Assembly (NCBI GenBank): GCA_006503535.1
Contig: QYRS01000012.1
Coordinates: forward strand, 434,001 to 498,000
DNA from: Arthrinium phaeospermum
Lineage: Eukaryota > Ascomycota > Sordariomycetes > Amphisphaeriales > Apiosporaceae
Direction of reading: 5' to 3'
DNA: 64,000 nt
Notes under the pieces: model-generated
Databases searched by the model: none
What the model saw: the letters and a program-made list of their open reading frames with translations, nothing else
Told to the model about the DNA's origin: nothing
Part shown: positions 10,993 to 23,137 of the stretch, in pieces
How the letters are laid out: every line of letters starts with the position of its first letter
Numbering within the stretch: the stretch's first letter is position 1
Program-made: the position numbers and the translations under genes

Positions 10993-12777
10993 TGAGCGAC
11001 CCCTACCCCCATTCTGCTCCCACGTACATTACCTTCCCGAGATCGCATTGTACACTGCGTTGCAGATCTCTTTCTCAACTGGTCGATTTATATTTTCACG
11101 GGCATGGGCATTCAGACCAAAAAGTTCGGCTTGGATCGGGACGGAGTTTAGGCCATATTTTTGAGCTGGCCCTGCGAGAGATTCCAGACTCGTTGCATTT
11201 TTTTGTATTGTACATCCATCCACAACTTGTTTCAACCAATACTCGCGCAAAAGGCGAAAGCATCTGTGTTTCCAAGGAGTTCCCAAAGACCCCCGAACGA
11301 GCACTGAGCATTGCGGATATATTGAGCATCACACCAGATCACTAGTGATGGTCGTCGACTTTTCCTTTGTTTGCCAATGCAATGTACGAGGGTACCCATT
11401 TAAAATACCATCTCCTTCCGTTACGTGGCAGAGGACGGACGGGACCAAACGAAAGCAAGGAGCGGACCACTTATAGGCTATTGGGCGAATCTCGGGTCAA
11501 AGGTCAAGGATGTTGTGGCCTGGCTGAGATGATGAAAGGTAGTGGAGCATACACCACCCAAGGGGTCGTCATCGGCGGTACGCCCGAGATTGTTCTCCTT
11601 TGGAAGATTTGGAAGCGGAGGGAACCTTAGGAGGCCGCACTTCTGGCCGCACCTCCCCTTTCTTCCATACGGAAAAATATCCCGGCAAATCATTCTGGAA
11701 GCAATACAGAGAACAAATAATTGGACGTGTTCATTTTGTGCTCAATAAACGTATCGGCCCGAGTGCGTGAGTGTACATATGATTGCCTATGTGACATGTG
11801 ATACTGCTGCTGATCAATTGGCTGCTTGCCACTGGGCCAATACTGGTAATTGTCTTTATTTTTTCTTCTTTTTGAATTGTAGATGGGTAAATGCATGGAA
11901 GCCGGTAATATCAAGGACATTAAGTTGATGTACGCGATGCATGTATGCATGTCACCCCTGGTCGCCGATCACTGCAGCCATTGATGAAATGATCACCCGT
12001 ACATATGCATTTCTAGATCCAACCAGCCGAATCAAGGTAGATAGAACGTATGCCTCACTTCCGCTTTTTGCGTACATCAACGTTAGGGGAATGCATGCTT
12101 GTGTTATTTTCAAAATGGGCTCCAGAAGATGCGAACTCAAGATGTAAACACTGCTTCTTCGACGCTTGATAGCAAGTCACGTAATCGCAGGAAAAAACAA
12201 GCCACGAAAGAAGAGCAAAAGACGGCAGAGGTTGAGTTTTTAAACAGCTTCGTCAGATATATTCCATTCCCCTTTTGTGGTGAATCTCTCATCGTCAGTC
12301 CGACTTGCTAGACCTAGCTACCTACCAAGCTTTCCTTTTTGCAGAAATAGATGCTGAACGAATGCTCCAGACCTACTCTACTCTTCCTCGGCAGCGCATC
12401 ATCATGCCTATGTAAATCTATGCAGGAAAATATAAAATGAACAGAAGAAAGCACACGATGAAAAACTCCCCTGGTTATGCTTTGTTTCCCTTTTTCGAAG
12501 GACCCATCCAGAACGCCTTGCATGCACAATATGCTTCCCCATTGGACAACACAAATAAATAAAAAAAGCCCACTCATCAGGACAAAAAAGAAAAGAATTG
12601 GTGGGACGCCGTGGAGCAAAACAACAAGTGCCTGCTGTCACATGCCCTATAAAAAGGTTTCCTACAAGGAATGAAGTGAAATGGGAGGATTTGCTGCGAC
12701 GACGTTCCAGCATCTCTCGGTTGGAGAACGCATTTTCATAACGTCCCGTAATGTCGCTAGTTTCTTCGGTCAGCAAC
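10993..12777. other. Intergenic region between convergent genes
   Basis: About 1.8 kb between the 3' ends of the lysine-rich gene (plus) and the next gene (minus). Only short open frames without splice support occur. AT-richer from 11650 to 12650. Nothing else recognised. Confidence 0.5.
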
Positions 12778-14195
12778 CTATGCTGAGGCTTGGACGGCAA
12801 CGCCAGCCGTCATGTTGACATCTTTGATCGGCTCGGGAACGGTGGCGTCAACTTTAGAGAACGTCTTCATGTTGAAGGTCTCTTGCGATGGCGATCGCAG
12901 CTTCTTTCCGGTCTCGCTTTCTGACGAGGACGACGACGACGACGAAGACTGCGGGCGCTTGACTTGCGTCTTCTTGGAGGCAGCGTTCTGCGAGCTGAAG
13001 ATGGTCTCCAGCTTGGGTCTCTGAGCGGCCCGCGTCATGGCGCCCAGCGACTCGATGCTGTTGCCTCGGTAGAACTCTTCGTCGTCGGAAGAGTCGGTCT
13101 CGGGCGTGATCGGGACTCGCGAACGGCGCTTGGTGCGCTTCTTCTCTCGGGGGACCCGAGTCGTTGGACAGGCTGCGGCTGCGGGCGCTGCGCTGGCTCA
13201 AACCGCTGCGGCTTGCGTTTGTGCTTCTGCGGGCGGTCGAGGGGCGGTTCAAGGCAGCCGCCAGTTCGGCCTCGGTGGGTGTATCGCTTCCCTGGCGCAG
13301 CTTCTTCTCGACCATCTTCTCATGCATCAACTTGCCGAGCGGGGGCCTTCGCTTGTCATGGTCGCGGTACGGCTGGTCATCGTGGCGGTACGGCTCGTCG
13401 TGGTGCGAGCGCTCCGCTGACTAGCGCAGTCCGTCGGCTGGCCTGGCTCGCAAGACTCATACTCCTGCTTACAGGAACCTTGCCCTCCATGACCTTTGCT
13501 GCGGGCGGAGGCTGCAGCATCCACCTGGCGGCATCCTTTGCTTGGGTCGCGTGCTGACGATCGGAGGGTGTAGTCGTTGACAGGCGGGTTCCGGACGGTG
13601 GTGGTGTAGAAATCGGTTCGCTCCTCCTCGGTCACGTCTTTCGGGTCCTTTTCCATGCCTAGAGTCGCCTCGATCTTACGTCCCGCTGACGTGCCCGCCT
13701 GCTTGATAGCGTCCACGAATCTGTGTCCCCGGCTAGGGTTCCTCGTGACCCCATAACTCTTCGTCTTCGCGCTGGTATCGCTTCTTATTCCAGTCCTCTG
13801 ACCAGCCTATACTGACCGACTGCCGCAGCTCTTCGCCTCTGGTACCACTGTCGGACTACTCCCGAAGTATCTGCTGTCCATACCTACGTGCTGGCCGTCT
13901 CGCTCCTACTATCCCTGCCGGAACTGTTTAGCCCTCTCTGGCTGGTGTTTTTACTTGAAGCTGTGTTCTTCTTAGTCGGTAACCGTGGTCCCATTGTTAT
14001 TCCTCGACCAATACGGGTTCGTGTTGAAAGGGTCCGGGTGTTGGTATAGCTCGGGCATCTCTGTTTGCATTCGCATCTTCTCCGCCCTGTCCTTCTTGGC
14101 CTTTTTCTGCGAGTCGCGATGTTCCCTCGCCTGGCGCATGGCGTACAGGCCACCACATAGAAGATGGCCGACTGTAACGCAACGCCGAAAGACAT
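12778..14195 (-). CDS. Conserved fungal protein of unknown function, many frameshifts
   Basis: The start at 14195 gives Met-Ser-Phe-Gly-Val-Ala-Leu-Gln with a short hydrophobic N-terminus (Ala-Ile-Phe-Tyr-Val-Val-Ala-Cys), which may be a signal anchor. It is followed by a charged Arg/Lys-rich segment, the stretch PELYQHPDPFNTNPYWS, a Trp-Ser-Glu-Asp-Trp-Asn-Lys-Lys-Arg block, a DAIKQAGTSAGR block, a Met-His-Glu-Lys-Met-Val-Glu-Lys-Lys coil, and a Ser-rich, acidic C-terminus ending at 12778. I recognise the layout as a conserved filamentous-fungal protein without a named function. To read these blocks in order one must change frame at least six times (near 14140, 14000, 13880-13750, 13600-13400, 13330 and 13150). 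No substitution stop is needed to explain the break, so indel errors are the simplest reading. Confidence 0.55.
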
Positions 14196-14726
14196 GTTGA
14201 CGGTGGTATGGTGGCGATGCCTGCTGGGTGGGGGAATATAGGGGTATAATGGACGCAGGAGGGGAGAAGCCCAAGGGCTGTTTATATCAAGAGGCCAGCC
14301 GATTCGAAGCATACATTCGGGAGACAGACGAATGGGTTTGAATCCCGAAGGCGAGAGTTAAGGTTAGGATGTCAGGAAGTAGAGTGAAACAAAGAATAAA
14401 GCCGACGAGAATGAGGAATCAATTGTCGGTCAGGCGTACGCAATTGATCGGCGTGTATTCTTCCTGGTTGGTGAGATGATGATGTAGAGTGATTGAGTGA
14501 GTAGGCGAGTGGGTGAGCGAGCGAGCGTATGTTGGTGATCTGCCGTTCGTGTCTGGTTGTTTGTTACGAAGGATGGTGGGACGGCCGAAACGAACCAAAC
14601 AGACCAGGCAACAGACACAAAGACCAACGAGGGGAAGTGAGAAAAGGCTATTGTACGACAATAGACGCCTTTTTTCTCCCTTGGATGCACCTAACACACA
14701 CCGGCTCGGCTGCGGCGGAAAGAAGA

Positions 14727-14818
14727 GGGAATCTGGTTGTGTTGGACAGCGCGGAGATCACGGGATGCCTGTGGGAATCTGGTTGTGTTGGACAGCGCGG
14801 AGATCACGGGATGCCTGT
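14727..14818. repeat. Perfect 46-bp tandem duplication
   Basis: The 46-bp unit at 14727-14772 (starting GGGAATCTGG, ending GATGCCTGT) is followed directly by an identical copy at 14773-14818. No gene is affected. Confidence 0.95.
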
Positions 14819-16952
14819 CACCTTGCTGGTCGTCTGGATTGACGGAGCCAAAAGAAGTTTAGGGGAGGTGAAATGGTGGTAATAGCAGCAACCCGGGTCG
14901 GTTTGGTCGCACGGCGATGCAACACAGGATCTCTCTCGCTCTCTCTGCTATGCGCACACAAGGTCACACACAGTGGGGGTGGTGAGAGTGTCAGGGTGGG
15001 ACGAAAACCAAGGCAACGGAGGGAAATTGGGATAATCGGCAGACGTGGTGATAATGTTCGAGTCGAGTTTCGATGTTCCAGCGCAGACGACCGGGTGGGC
15101 ACTACACCGACATCTGATGCTTCGTTCCAATGGGCGATGGAATGGGAGGGTTTAGTGAGGTAGTCGGGTAGTCGTGGTAGACAGGCGTCCAATCTATGTG
15201 TACCGAAGAGGGAAAAAGGAGTGTGGGGGGATGCTTTCCCTCTGGCCTGGGTGCACTGCTAATGCAAGACAACGGCTTTGGCGATCCGAATATGGAGATT
15301 TGCGAGACTAGCATGCTAGTGACGAAAGACCGGGTAAGGTGGGATGGACAGATTTGAGGTAGATTGACACGAGTCCACCGGAGCTGGTCTCCTAATAAGA
15401 GGGACGGACGGACATGCAGCAGTCAAAGAAAGAACGCAATGCTACATACTACTGCGTTGCTTGCCACGCCTGCTGCACATCATGAACACAGTTTGGCCTT
15501 GAAGAAAAACATCTTGGGCGCTGGCAGAGGAAGAAGGGCAGGATTTCGACTGTTTGTTTCATCGACTGTACATCCCCAAAGGAAATGAGAGAGACCAAAT
15601 TGGGCCTGGGTGGGTTTGCATTCTGGGGTGCGGCGAATGACCCAGGGAAAGGGCCCCCCTACAGAATCCCCTACATATGAACAGTAAGTATGTACGGAGT
15701 ACCCTACGCTTTAATGTACAACCACTGTAAGCAAACGATAAGCGAGCATCATTCAGCAACTGTTCTGCCTCTGTCTGGGGAGGTCATCGTGCGGCAACAA
15801 CTGGCTCTCTGAGGTTACGCAATCGAGGTCACCCCCCAAGATGTGGCTACAAAGCTACACCAACCAGCTGGCCAGCCAGACATATCAATATGCAGGTCGC
15901 TGTGAGGGTTTTGGAAGTGACACAACCCCGTCATTCGCTGGCCCTGTCCCCCCTGCCCCCTTCCTTTTCCTCTCCTTCCCTCCGGCAGGTTGCATTCCCA
16001 ACCCAAGATCCCTTGGGTGCCTTGGGTGCTATTGAGTCTGGTACCTTGCAATCGAACGTTTCTGGAAGAGGGGGAAAAGGCGACCGGCTTGGCTGTGGCT
16101 AGGGACGGCTGGATCAATAGTTCGCAAAAGCCAGCCACCGCGCCCCCGCGTCCAAAGTAGCAGCTCACTGCAGCCATTATCGTGGCATCGTGGCGTGAGG
16201 GTGGCATTCGAGTCGGGACGGTTGGGCAAGGGCCAGAAATGGCGTTTGTCCAATACAGGCAATTTCCTTTTCCCTTTTCAGATTTCCTGCGCTCCGCCCC
16301 AAACAGAGTGGACTGGTGGGTGGACGTTATCTGGCCATTGTGCCCCGCCATGGACCCTTGGGACAGGGGTAAGCTCGATTGGACAGTGCGCGGTACCTTG
16401 ATGTCGTCCAGTGGAAGCCAACGCCTGAGTTCGCTAAAACCCTACTGTATGTGCTGGCTTAGATAGGGCCGGTATAGTCGCGGCGACACATCTGATAGTC
16501 GGCATATAGATTCTATCTGGAGTTGCCGAAGATGCTCTAAAGTGCGCATGAACTTTCTTACAGCGTTCAATGGTTCTCGCCTGGGTGCGAGTGGCCTACT
16601 CCGTATGTACCTCATTAGGTATACGAGGTGGCACTGGGAATCTCCCTGACAAACTGTGTGGATCGCTATGCACCCAGGACTTTCTCGCCCAACCCCACAA
16701 TCAAAACCCATCTAGAACTGGACTCGTTTTCTATCGGGCATCTCTCTTATCACAGCCCCTGGCACTGGCCCTGCGGAAGTCATGTCGTCAGGCAAATCTT
16801 TCTAGAAGCAGAAGCAGCATTTAAAATGAGTAAGCTTGGTGCGCGTGTGGCCGGATATAAGAGAAAATAAAACCAAGATGCTGCAGATCTCATACCGGTT
16901 TGGAACCTCTAGCAGCGATTTCTAAGTCCCGAGCAATGTTTCATGTGGAGGC

Positions 16953-17209
16953 TCCCTGAATCAAAAACATCACGACTCATGATCAGACATGACAAACATC
17001 TCGCCTATCAGAACCCCGGGAACCAGTATCATGACCTCGAAGCTCAAAACATATCCCCTTGATGGCGAGAGCGCTGCGCTGTCCCTGAATCAAAACATCA
17101 CGACTCATGATCAGACATGACAAACATCTCGCCTATCAGAACCCCGGGAACCAGTATCATGACCTCGAAGCTCAAAACATATCCCCTTGATGGCGAGAGC
17201 GCTGCGCTG
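16953..17209. repeat. Tandem duplication, 129 and 128 bp
   Basis: The unit 16953-17081 starts TCCCTGAATC and ends GCGCTGCGCTG, and repeats at 17082-17209. The copies look identical except for one A in an A-run (AAAAA against AAAA). Confidence 0.95.
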
Positions 17210-17542
17210 TACATACCAGGGATTACTTGGTGCTGTCGGCATGATGTTTATTCCGTTAACTATCACTTGATCACATAACCTGGCCCGCTGATCATTCGGG
17301 AAATATTATACCAAGATACCAAACACCTCGGGGGTATTACACTTCTCCAGTCTCCGTTATCATCATGACACAATAATTTGAGATATATACACAACCGCCC
17401 ATTTGATATATGCCGCCAACATTACACTTTGCTAAGAAGTAGGTATCCAGTAAATAAAACACAAAAAAAAACGTCTGAAACACATCATCGCGTCGTATAC
17501 TTTCACATGCCAGCAGGCTGTGGAGCAGCTAAAACTCCAAAG

Positions 17543-20467
17543 TCAAAACAAGTCCCGTGGTGATAGGTATCCCAAATCACTCCTCCATCCCGTCACCACC
17601 CGCAGCGCCCTCCGGGGCCCCAACACGACGCTGAAGAAGTTGGGCTCCCGGCCGTCCAGCAGCCGTCGGTCGAGTGCCCGCTCGCCGTGCTGCGCGTCGC
17701 GCTGCTCTTGTTGCGGGACACGCCCGTGTTGCCGGAGCTGGGGCTCGAACCAGCCCCACGGGTTCCGGTCCTCGCTCGGCCGTGGCGCCGTCCGGTCGCT
17801 GTTGGTGGCCCCCGGCGACGGGTCGTCCGATGATACTTGGGCTCACCCGGAACGGCTGGTTGACGTCGCCGTGGTTACCCGCCCGCTGCTGCCCGACCCA
17901 GCCAAACTGCTCGCGCGCAGGCCCGCCGCTCGAGCTGCCGCCCGAGCTGCCGCCCGGCCGCTTGTTCTTGCGCAGCTTCTCCTTGATGGCCGCGGCGCGC
18001 CGCCCGTGCCGGCCAGGGCCGCGCCCGCCCCGCCGTACGTCGTGCTGTTGAAGTCGTGCGCGAGGCCGTTGTCGACGCCCTCGCCTCCCTGGCCGGGCAT
18101 CACGGTGCCGCTGTACCGGTTCGCCGCCAGCATATGCTTCTTGTAGGCCGAGACCTGGCGGCGGTACAGCCAGGCGCAGAAGCCGAGGTAGAGCGCCAGG
18201 GCGCCGAGCACGCCGGCCACGACGCCTGCCGCGATGAGGCCACCCTTCGGTGCACCGCTGGAGCTGCCATCTGCGTTCACACCCGGAGGCAGCGAGGTCA
18301 CGGTCGCGCCGCCGCCTGGTGCCGTCACCGTGAAGACGGGGGGTTTGCCTGTCGCAAAGGGACCGTCGCTCGCGGGTCCGAGGCCGGGTGCGTGGCCGTA
18401 GCGCCGCCGTCCGAGTGGCCGCCAATAACAGATTGTACGACATCGGGGACCTGGTAACCGTAGCTGTCGGCAAGAATAGTGTTATCGGATGAGAGGTCAG
18501 CAGGGTGCTCGGCAGCGGCGAACTGATCCTTCCATTTCAGGGAAGACGCGTCAAAGTTGTAGACGCCAGCGCCGTCGCACTGGGTCGTCTGGCCGATGTA
18601 GCCGCCCACGACGATCATCTGGCCGTCGCGTGCGTGACACGTGTGGCCCGCACGTGCCGGTGGCTCACCATCCTTTTCGATGTCGACCTTGATCCACGTA
18701 AACGAAGGTACAGTCAGGATCCAAAGGTCGGTGTATTGAGTCTGGCCCGCAACAGGCAGCAGGTTCTGGCCGCCGTACAGGTAGATGTTGAAGGAGGACG
18801 CGTCAGGGGCCGAGAAGACGACCGCGCAGGGGTTCACGCGCACTGGCGGGGCCTCGCCGCGGGTCTGCTGGTGGTACCACTCGCTGGTCTCGATGTCGTA
18901 GACGTCGATGGTAGACATGCTAGCGAACTCGGCGGTCGAGTCCTTGTTGGCGGTCGAACCACCACCTAGACCCAACAAGATGCCGCTGGGGCCCCAGCCG
19001 GGCACGAACACGAGCTGTCCGTCGGCTCGCTCGGTGAAACCCGACGAGTCCTGGATACCGCCTTCGGTGATGTTTCGGTACGCACCGCCCTCACCGGCGC
19101 CGGATGCGTGCAGCGAGTCGACGCCGTTGTTGGCATAGCCGGGGTGAGTGAACTCGAGCAAGCCCTTAAGGTAGACCCGGTCGATCTGGTTCGACCAGCC
19201 CTGCGTCGTCGCCAGATCGAGATGACCGCCAAAGTACCAACTTCGTCCGAGTTCGGGGACAGAGACACCCGCGCCCTCACCGGCGCGCTGGATAGGCACA
19301 CCAGCAGGCTCCGAGGCATTTCCAGCCGAGGTCTTTGGGTTGTTGTATTCTGTCCAGGACTTTCCGGCGATGTCGTACTTCCATGTTGAATAGGGTTCCG
19401 GCTCAGTATACGGGTTGTCGGCGAACTCTCCTCCGTACAGGAAGAGGTTGTTGTAGTCGTTCCACAGGTAACCGAGAGAAACTGCCGGTGGACCGGAGGG
19501 CTTGGCCAGACCAGTCATGGCTGGGGAGCTGATCTCCCAGGATTTGGTAGTATCCAATATCAGTAGGTTATTATCTGTTTTCCTGTTAGCAATCTCCTTT
19601 CCCTCGATGAATCGTACTATTTACTTACTCCAGGTGTTCTGCTTCTGGTCGCCTTCGGTCTTGGCCTGGCCTCCATAAATGTATATCGTGCCGTTGACCA
19701 TGGCCGCTGTGTACAGTTAGTCAAGCAGGTCCCCTTTTTGGTGGTTTCCTACTCGGCCACGGTATACTCACATTGATGCGCCCATCTCAGGCAGACATCC
19801 ACGGGACTGTCGGCTCGGCTGTCGAGTACGATGTCGCGCTTCACCGGAATGACGCCTGCATCGGCACCGCTGATCTCAACCTGTTCATAACCATGACGAT
19901 AACTGATGGCGGGGATAAAAACGGCAATGAGCAACGCAATCATAGAAAGACGGTGAGGCCCGACACAGCGGAAGGGGGCGCACCGGCAGCAGACTTGATC
20001 TTGGGTCGTTTCGGCGACAGTTTCGAAAGCCAGCCCAGCCTCGTCTTGGGCATGTCGTCTCCTCCTTCGTCGTCGCTCGAGTCTCGTCGACCATGGCTGC
20101 GCGGCGGGTTCGCGTGTTGCTCCTCGAACGCGAGGCCGGTGATCTCGTGGAATTCTCGTTCGCTCATCATGCGGGACGCGGCCGATCCCGCGCGCTCTCC
20201 GTAGGGGTTGTTGTCGTACTCATCGTGGTCGTCGCCCAGGCCTATCTCCTTGAATATCGACCTCCGCCCTTTCCGTATGCCAGACATGGAGAACGACGGT
20301 AGCTGCTGCGGTAAGCCCTCGCGCAGTCGATGGGACGTCTTGGTAGAGTCGAACCGGGGGCGTGGGGATGGAGATGCTTCGGGTCTGCTTTCGACTTCTG
20401 GGGAGGAAACGGTATTATTACTATGAAGAGGAAGTTTGCTAAAACTCATGCTGGCTGCTGGCGACAT
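17543..20467 (-). CDS. Kelch-repeat membrane protein, frameshifted
   Basis: Exons are 19772-20467, 19629-19706 and 17543-19574; introns 19707-19771 and 19575-19628 have GTGAGT/GTAAGT donors. In order: a Ser/Pro-rich cytosolic N-terminus of about 170 residues, a transmembrane helix (Met-Ile-Ala-Leu-Leu-Ile-Ala-Val-Phe-Ile), a kelch beta-propeller with Gly-Gly blades (YIYGGQ, LYGGE, LYGGQ, VVGGY), a Gly/Ser-rich linker, and a second helix (AAGVVAGVLGALALYLGF) before a basic tail. Kelch propellers are protein-interaction modules; a fungal cell-surface or polarity role is inferred. Frameshifts are seen at about 19943 (between N-terminal domain and helix 1), 18370, 17980 and 17740. The C-terminus is therefore uncertain: one frame ends near 17577, another, with the better continuation, at 17543. 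Confidence 0.7.
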
Positions 20468-21972
20468 ATTTCAGGCACGCCCGTTCAGGCCATTATCCGC
20501 TTTATTTTGTCAGGCAACGCAATACGAGACGTGGAAATGGGGAGCAACCGAATGTTTTTTGGTGGGGATGATAGACATTAGGATGAGGTCACATAGCAGC
20601 TTTTAAATGCCCGACCCCGTCGCAGAGCAATCTCTCGAACTGCAGGAGAAGAGCCAGTGCCCGTACGCGGGGATAGAGTGAAGGGCCCTGCTCCTGATTA
20701 CTACGTTGCGGGAGGGCCTTCCTGAGGTAGAGAAGCTCGCAAACTTGGTGAGTGACTACATTCTCCGCTACATCGAGTTCTCGATTGGGGACGTTTCCTG
20801 TCCCCCCCCCAGGATGTAGGGCTAGACCAGGGCCCCTGGCAAACTACATCATGTCCGTTTAACGGCCGCATCAATTGGTAGCCGTGAGGCACTATTGCCA
20901 TGGTGGTTCCGAAACTTGAATTGTGGTTTTTGTTGGTCATTGCCTGTTTAGGTCGCGAGCGAGCGGTTAGGGTGGTCAATTGGAACAGGGATTACGTGCA
21001 GGGGGCCCTTAGAATATGACGACACCGGGGAAGATCTAATCGAATAGCACGCGAGCATTGTCGTCCGCCCTGGAGAAATCCCTCCAACCGACGGCCGCAT
21101 TTAGCCCAGCGTACTAAGCAAACAGCACACCAACACCGATGCTGTACATACAATTTGCTGCCCGATCATTCGATGAAACGTATGAAGTAACAACAGTCCA
21201 AAAGTCTGGTTCACCACCACCATACATACGTCAGGCTATGAGGCCGTGAGGAGAAATGAGAAGACTCTGGGTAGACTTTCCTCAATCTCGTGTCTTTGGA
21301 CCTTCCCAGCCTCGTGTGCAATATTTGAAATGCATAGTAGGCAATATTGATGCCGATGTTGATAATAGTAGCACCTATTGGAAGTAATAGTGAAGACCTT
21401 TTACCAGGTTGCCACAGACATCGGCTACGGTGGAGTCTCTCAATGGTAGGTAATGTTATGGGTCTTAGACGCTAGACTTTCAGCTTGTGGCGTCCCGCTG
21501 CAAAAGTTGAACACTGCCACAGGTCGAGTGTCCGGGTGTGGCTTGATCCGTGTTGGAGAGATGGCGATTGTATGGCGACTGGCCAACTTTATCAACAACT
21601 GGAGATATGATCTACAAGATCAAGCATGCTCGTCTATGCAAGTACAGTATGCGACAATGCTTTATTTGACAAGGCGGTTAGTATCCAGATTGATGCACTA
21701 AGCTAAACTTAATCGTCTTAGAGTGCTATTTTGGGGCTGTATCTCGCACTCCATTGGGGCGAGCAGTGAGCTTAATCCAAAGCGGAGACCAGCAACAACA
21801 ACCCCATCGCCTCGGCCACCCCGTTCCCAATGCACACCAGGCCTCAGTGGCAGTATAGGGAACTACAGTAAACATTTCAAGCTCCTTCAGGTAAGTAGTC
21901 AGGTGGGTGGAAGAATGCATGAGGAATGAAGCAGGTTTGGTCTGTGGATTGAGACCTCACCAGTGCACCATC

Positions 21973-22151
21973 ATGAGCGATACCATCAGCATCGATGCCC
22001 CGAAAGCTCATTGTGAGTTTGATGTTTATGGATGCTGACTAGAACCACTGTCTTTATTGTAGTCACCAAGGCTGATTGCTTTTGCATATGGATTAGTGAT
22101 TTGGGTCTGTATCGCACAACAGTTCCAGCAAACGAGGGAAATCAGAACTGA
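21973..22151 (+). CDS. Possible 42-residue two-exon hypothetical protein
   Basis: ATG at 21973, exon 21973-22012, a well-formed 50-nt intron 22013-22062 (GTGAGT, TGCTGAC branch point, TTGTAG), then exon 22063-22151 ending in TGA. The intron signals are the main support. The product, starting Met-Ser-Asp-Thr-Ile-Ser-Ile-Asp, resembles nothing I know and could be a chance arrangement or a gene remnant. Confidence 0.2.
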
Positions 22152-22933
22152 GCCAACACTGACAGTTGAAAACAAGGTGTGACTTCATCCTTCACAGGAC
22201 CTTATCTCCATCTCTTATGTCTGTATGTCATGCCATGTTATCACTAGTTTAGCAGGGTCACCGGTAATGGAAAGCGCAAAGAATGGGCGGTTCAAGTTCA
22301 AGAGGCGCAAGTACAAGACAACTCGCTATTCTCAAAACGAAATCCATAAATGACTACACGGCTGGTATCTTGTTGATGAATTTGGTCTCACATTGAAGTT
22401 TCCATTCATTTGCCATTGCTGCTTAGTATAGTGTGAAGATGTTGTTGGATAACATGATAGGGGAAAATTGCAAACATCACTTACCACTGATACAGCACGC
22501 AGGGGTCCTCTTGGTTGACTTCAAGTATGCCCGCCCGTATTCATAGGACGTCACTTCAACTTGCAAAATCACCTCAAGTTGCGGTTGCCCCTTCTATGCT
22601 ATAGTGAAGCTATCCAGGCACCGCCTCCAATGAGTGCGCATCTCCTTATGGTTACTTCTCAGCTAACACTGAACTCAATAGTGTTAGAGGTCTCATTTCG
22701 GTACTTCTGAGTTGTTAAAGCCATCTAGGCCGTGGAAATGCAACAGTGACTCCTGGATACCCAAGCATTCACGCCATGACACTGCTATCTTTAACTTCCT
22801 TAATGGGAGTAACGCTTGCAGTATCAAATCGGTAAAGCTAGGGTAGCTAGTGAAGTGAGTGAATGGTGAAAGATCAGTTATAAATATCCGAGTAACTGTA
22901 GCTGTTGTTCGAATATATTTAATGTCTCTCTCA

Positions 22934-22967
22934 ATGCATTCACCTGAATTTTATAGACATAAATAGT
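22934..22967 (+). promoter_or_regulatory. Putative promoter elements of F-box-ankyrin gene 1
   Basis: TGCATTCA at 22934-22941 and CATAAATAGT at 22958-22967 (TATA-like) lie 204 and 180 bp before the ATG at 23138. Both recur upstream of the paralogues. Confidence 0.4.
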
Positions 22968-23137
22968 AGCTGTGTATCTCACTCGCCGACTTTTCCTCTT
23001 CTGTATTCTTGCTTCTTTTATTCACCAACCTACTTTTGTTGCTGAACAGTAGCACATCCCATTGGCAGTCGACACTCTCACCTCTCGGCGTTCAACGCCA
23101 GCACTCCATCAGTGAACATTAACAAAGACTCAGAACG

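Larger units (their letters stand above)
14196..17542. other. Long intergenic region, 3.3 kb
   Basis: It lies between the 5' end of the unnamed minus-strand gene and the 3' end of the kelch gene. The left kilobase has CT/GA-rich and promoter-like composition. The longest open frame (15815-16351, minus, 178 codons) has an erratic, Gly/Pro/Ser-mixed composition and no splice context, so I do not call it. Two tandem duplications (14727-14818 and 16953-17209) lie here. Confidence 0.5.
20468..23137. other. Intergenic region, 2.7 kb
   Basis: The left part is the promoter of the kelch gene, including a C10 run near 20800. The middle and right are AT-richer and poor in open frames. One possible two-exon mini-gene is listed at 21973-22151. 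The last 200 bp carry the promoter elements of the first F-box-ankyrin gene. Confidence 0.5.

Noticed and set aside
14338..14360. GGTTTGAATCCC, a B-box-like word
   Set aside because: No matching A-box or acceptor stem at the right distance.
15815..16351. 178-codon minus-strand open frame
   Set aside because: Composition is erratic, there is no domain, signal or splice context, and it lies in a GC-rich non-coding stretch.
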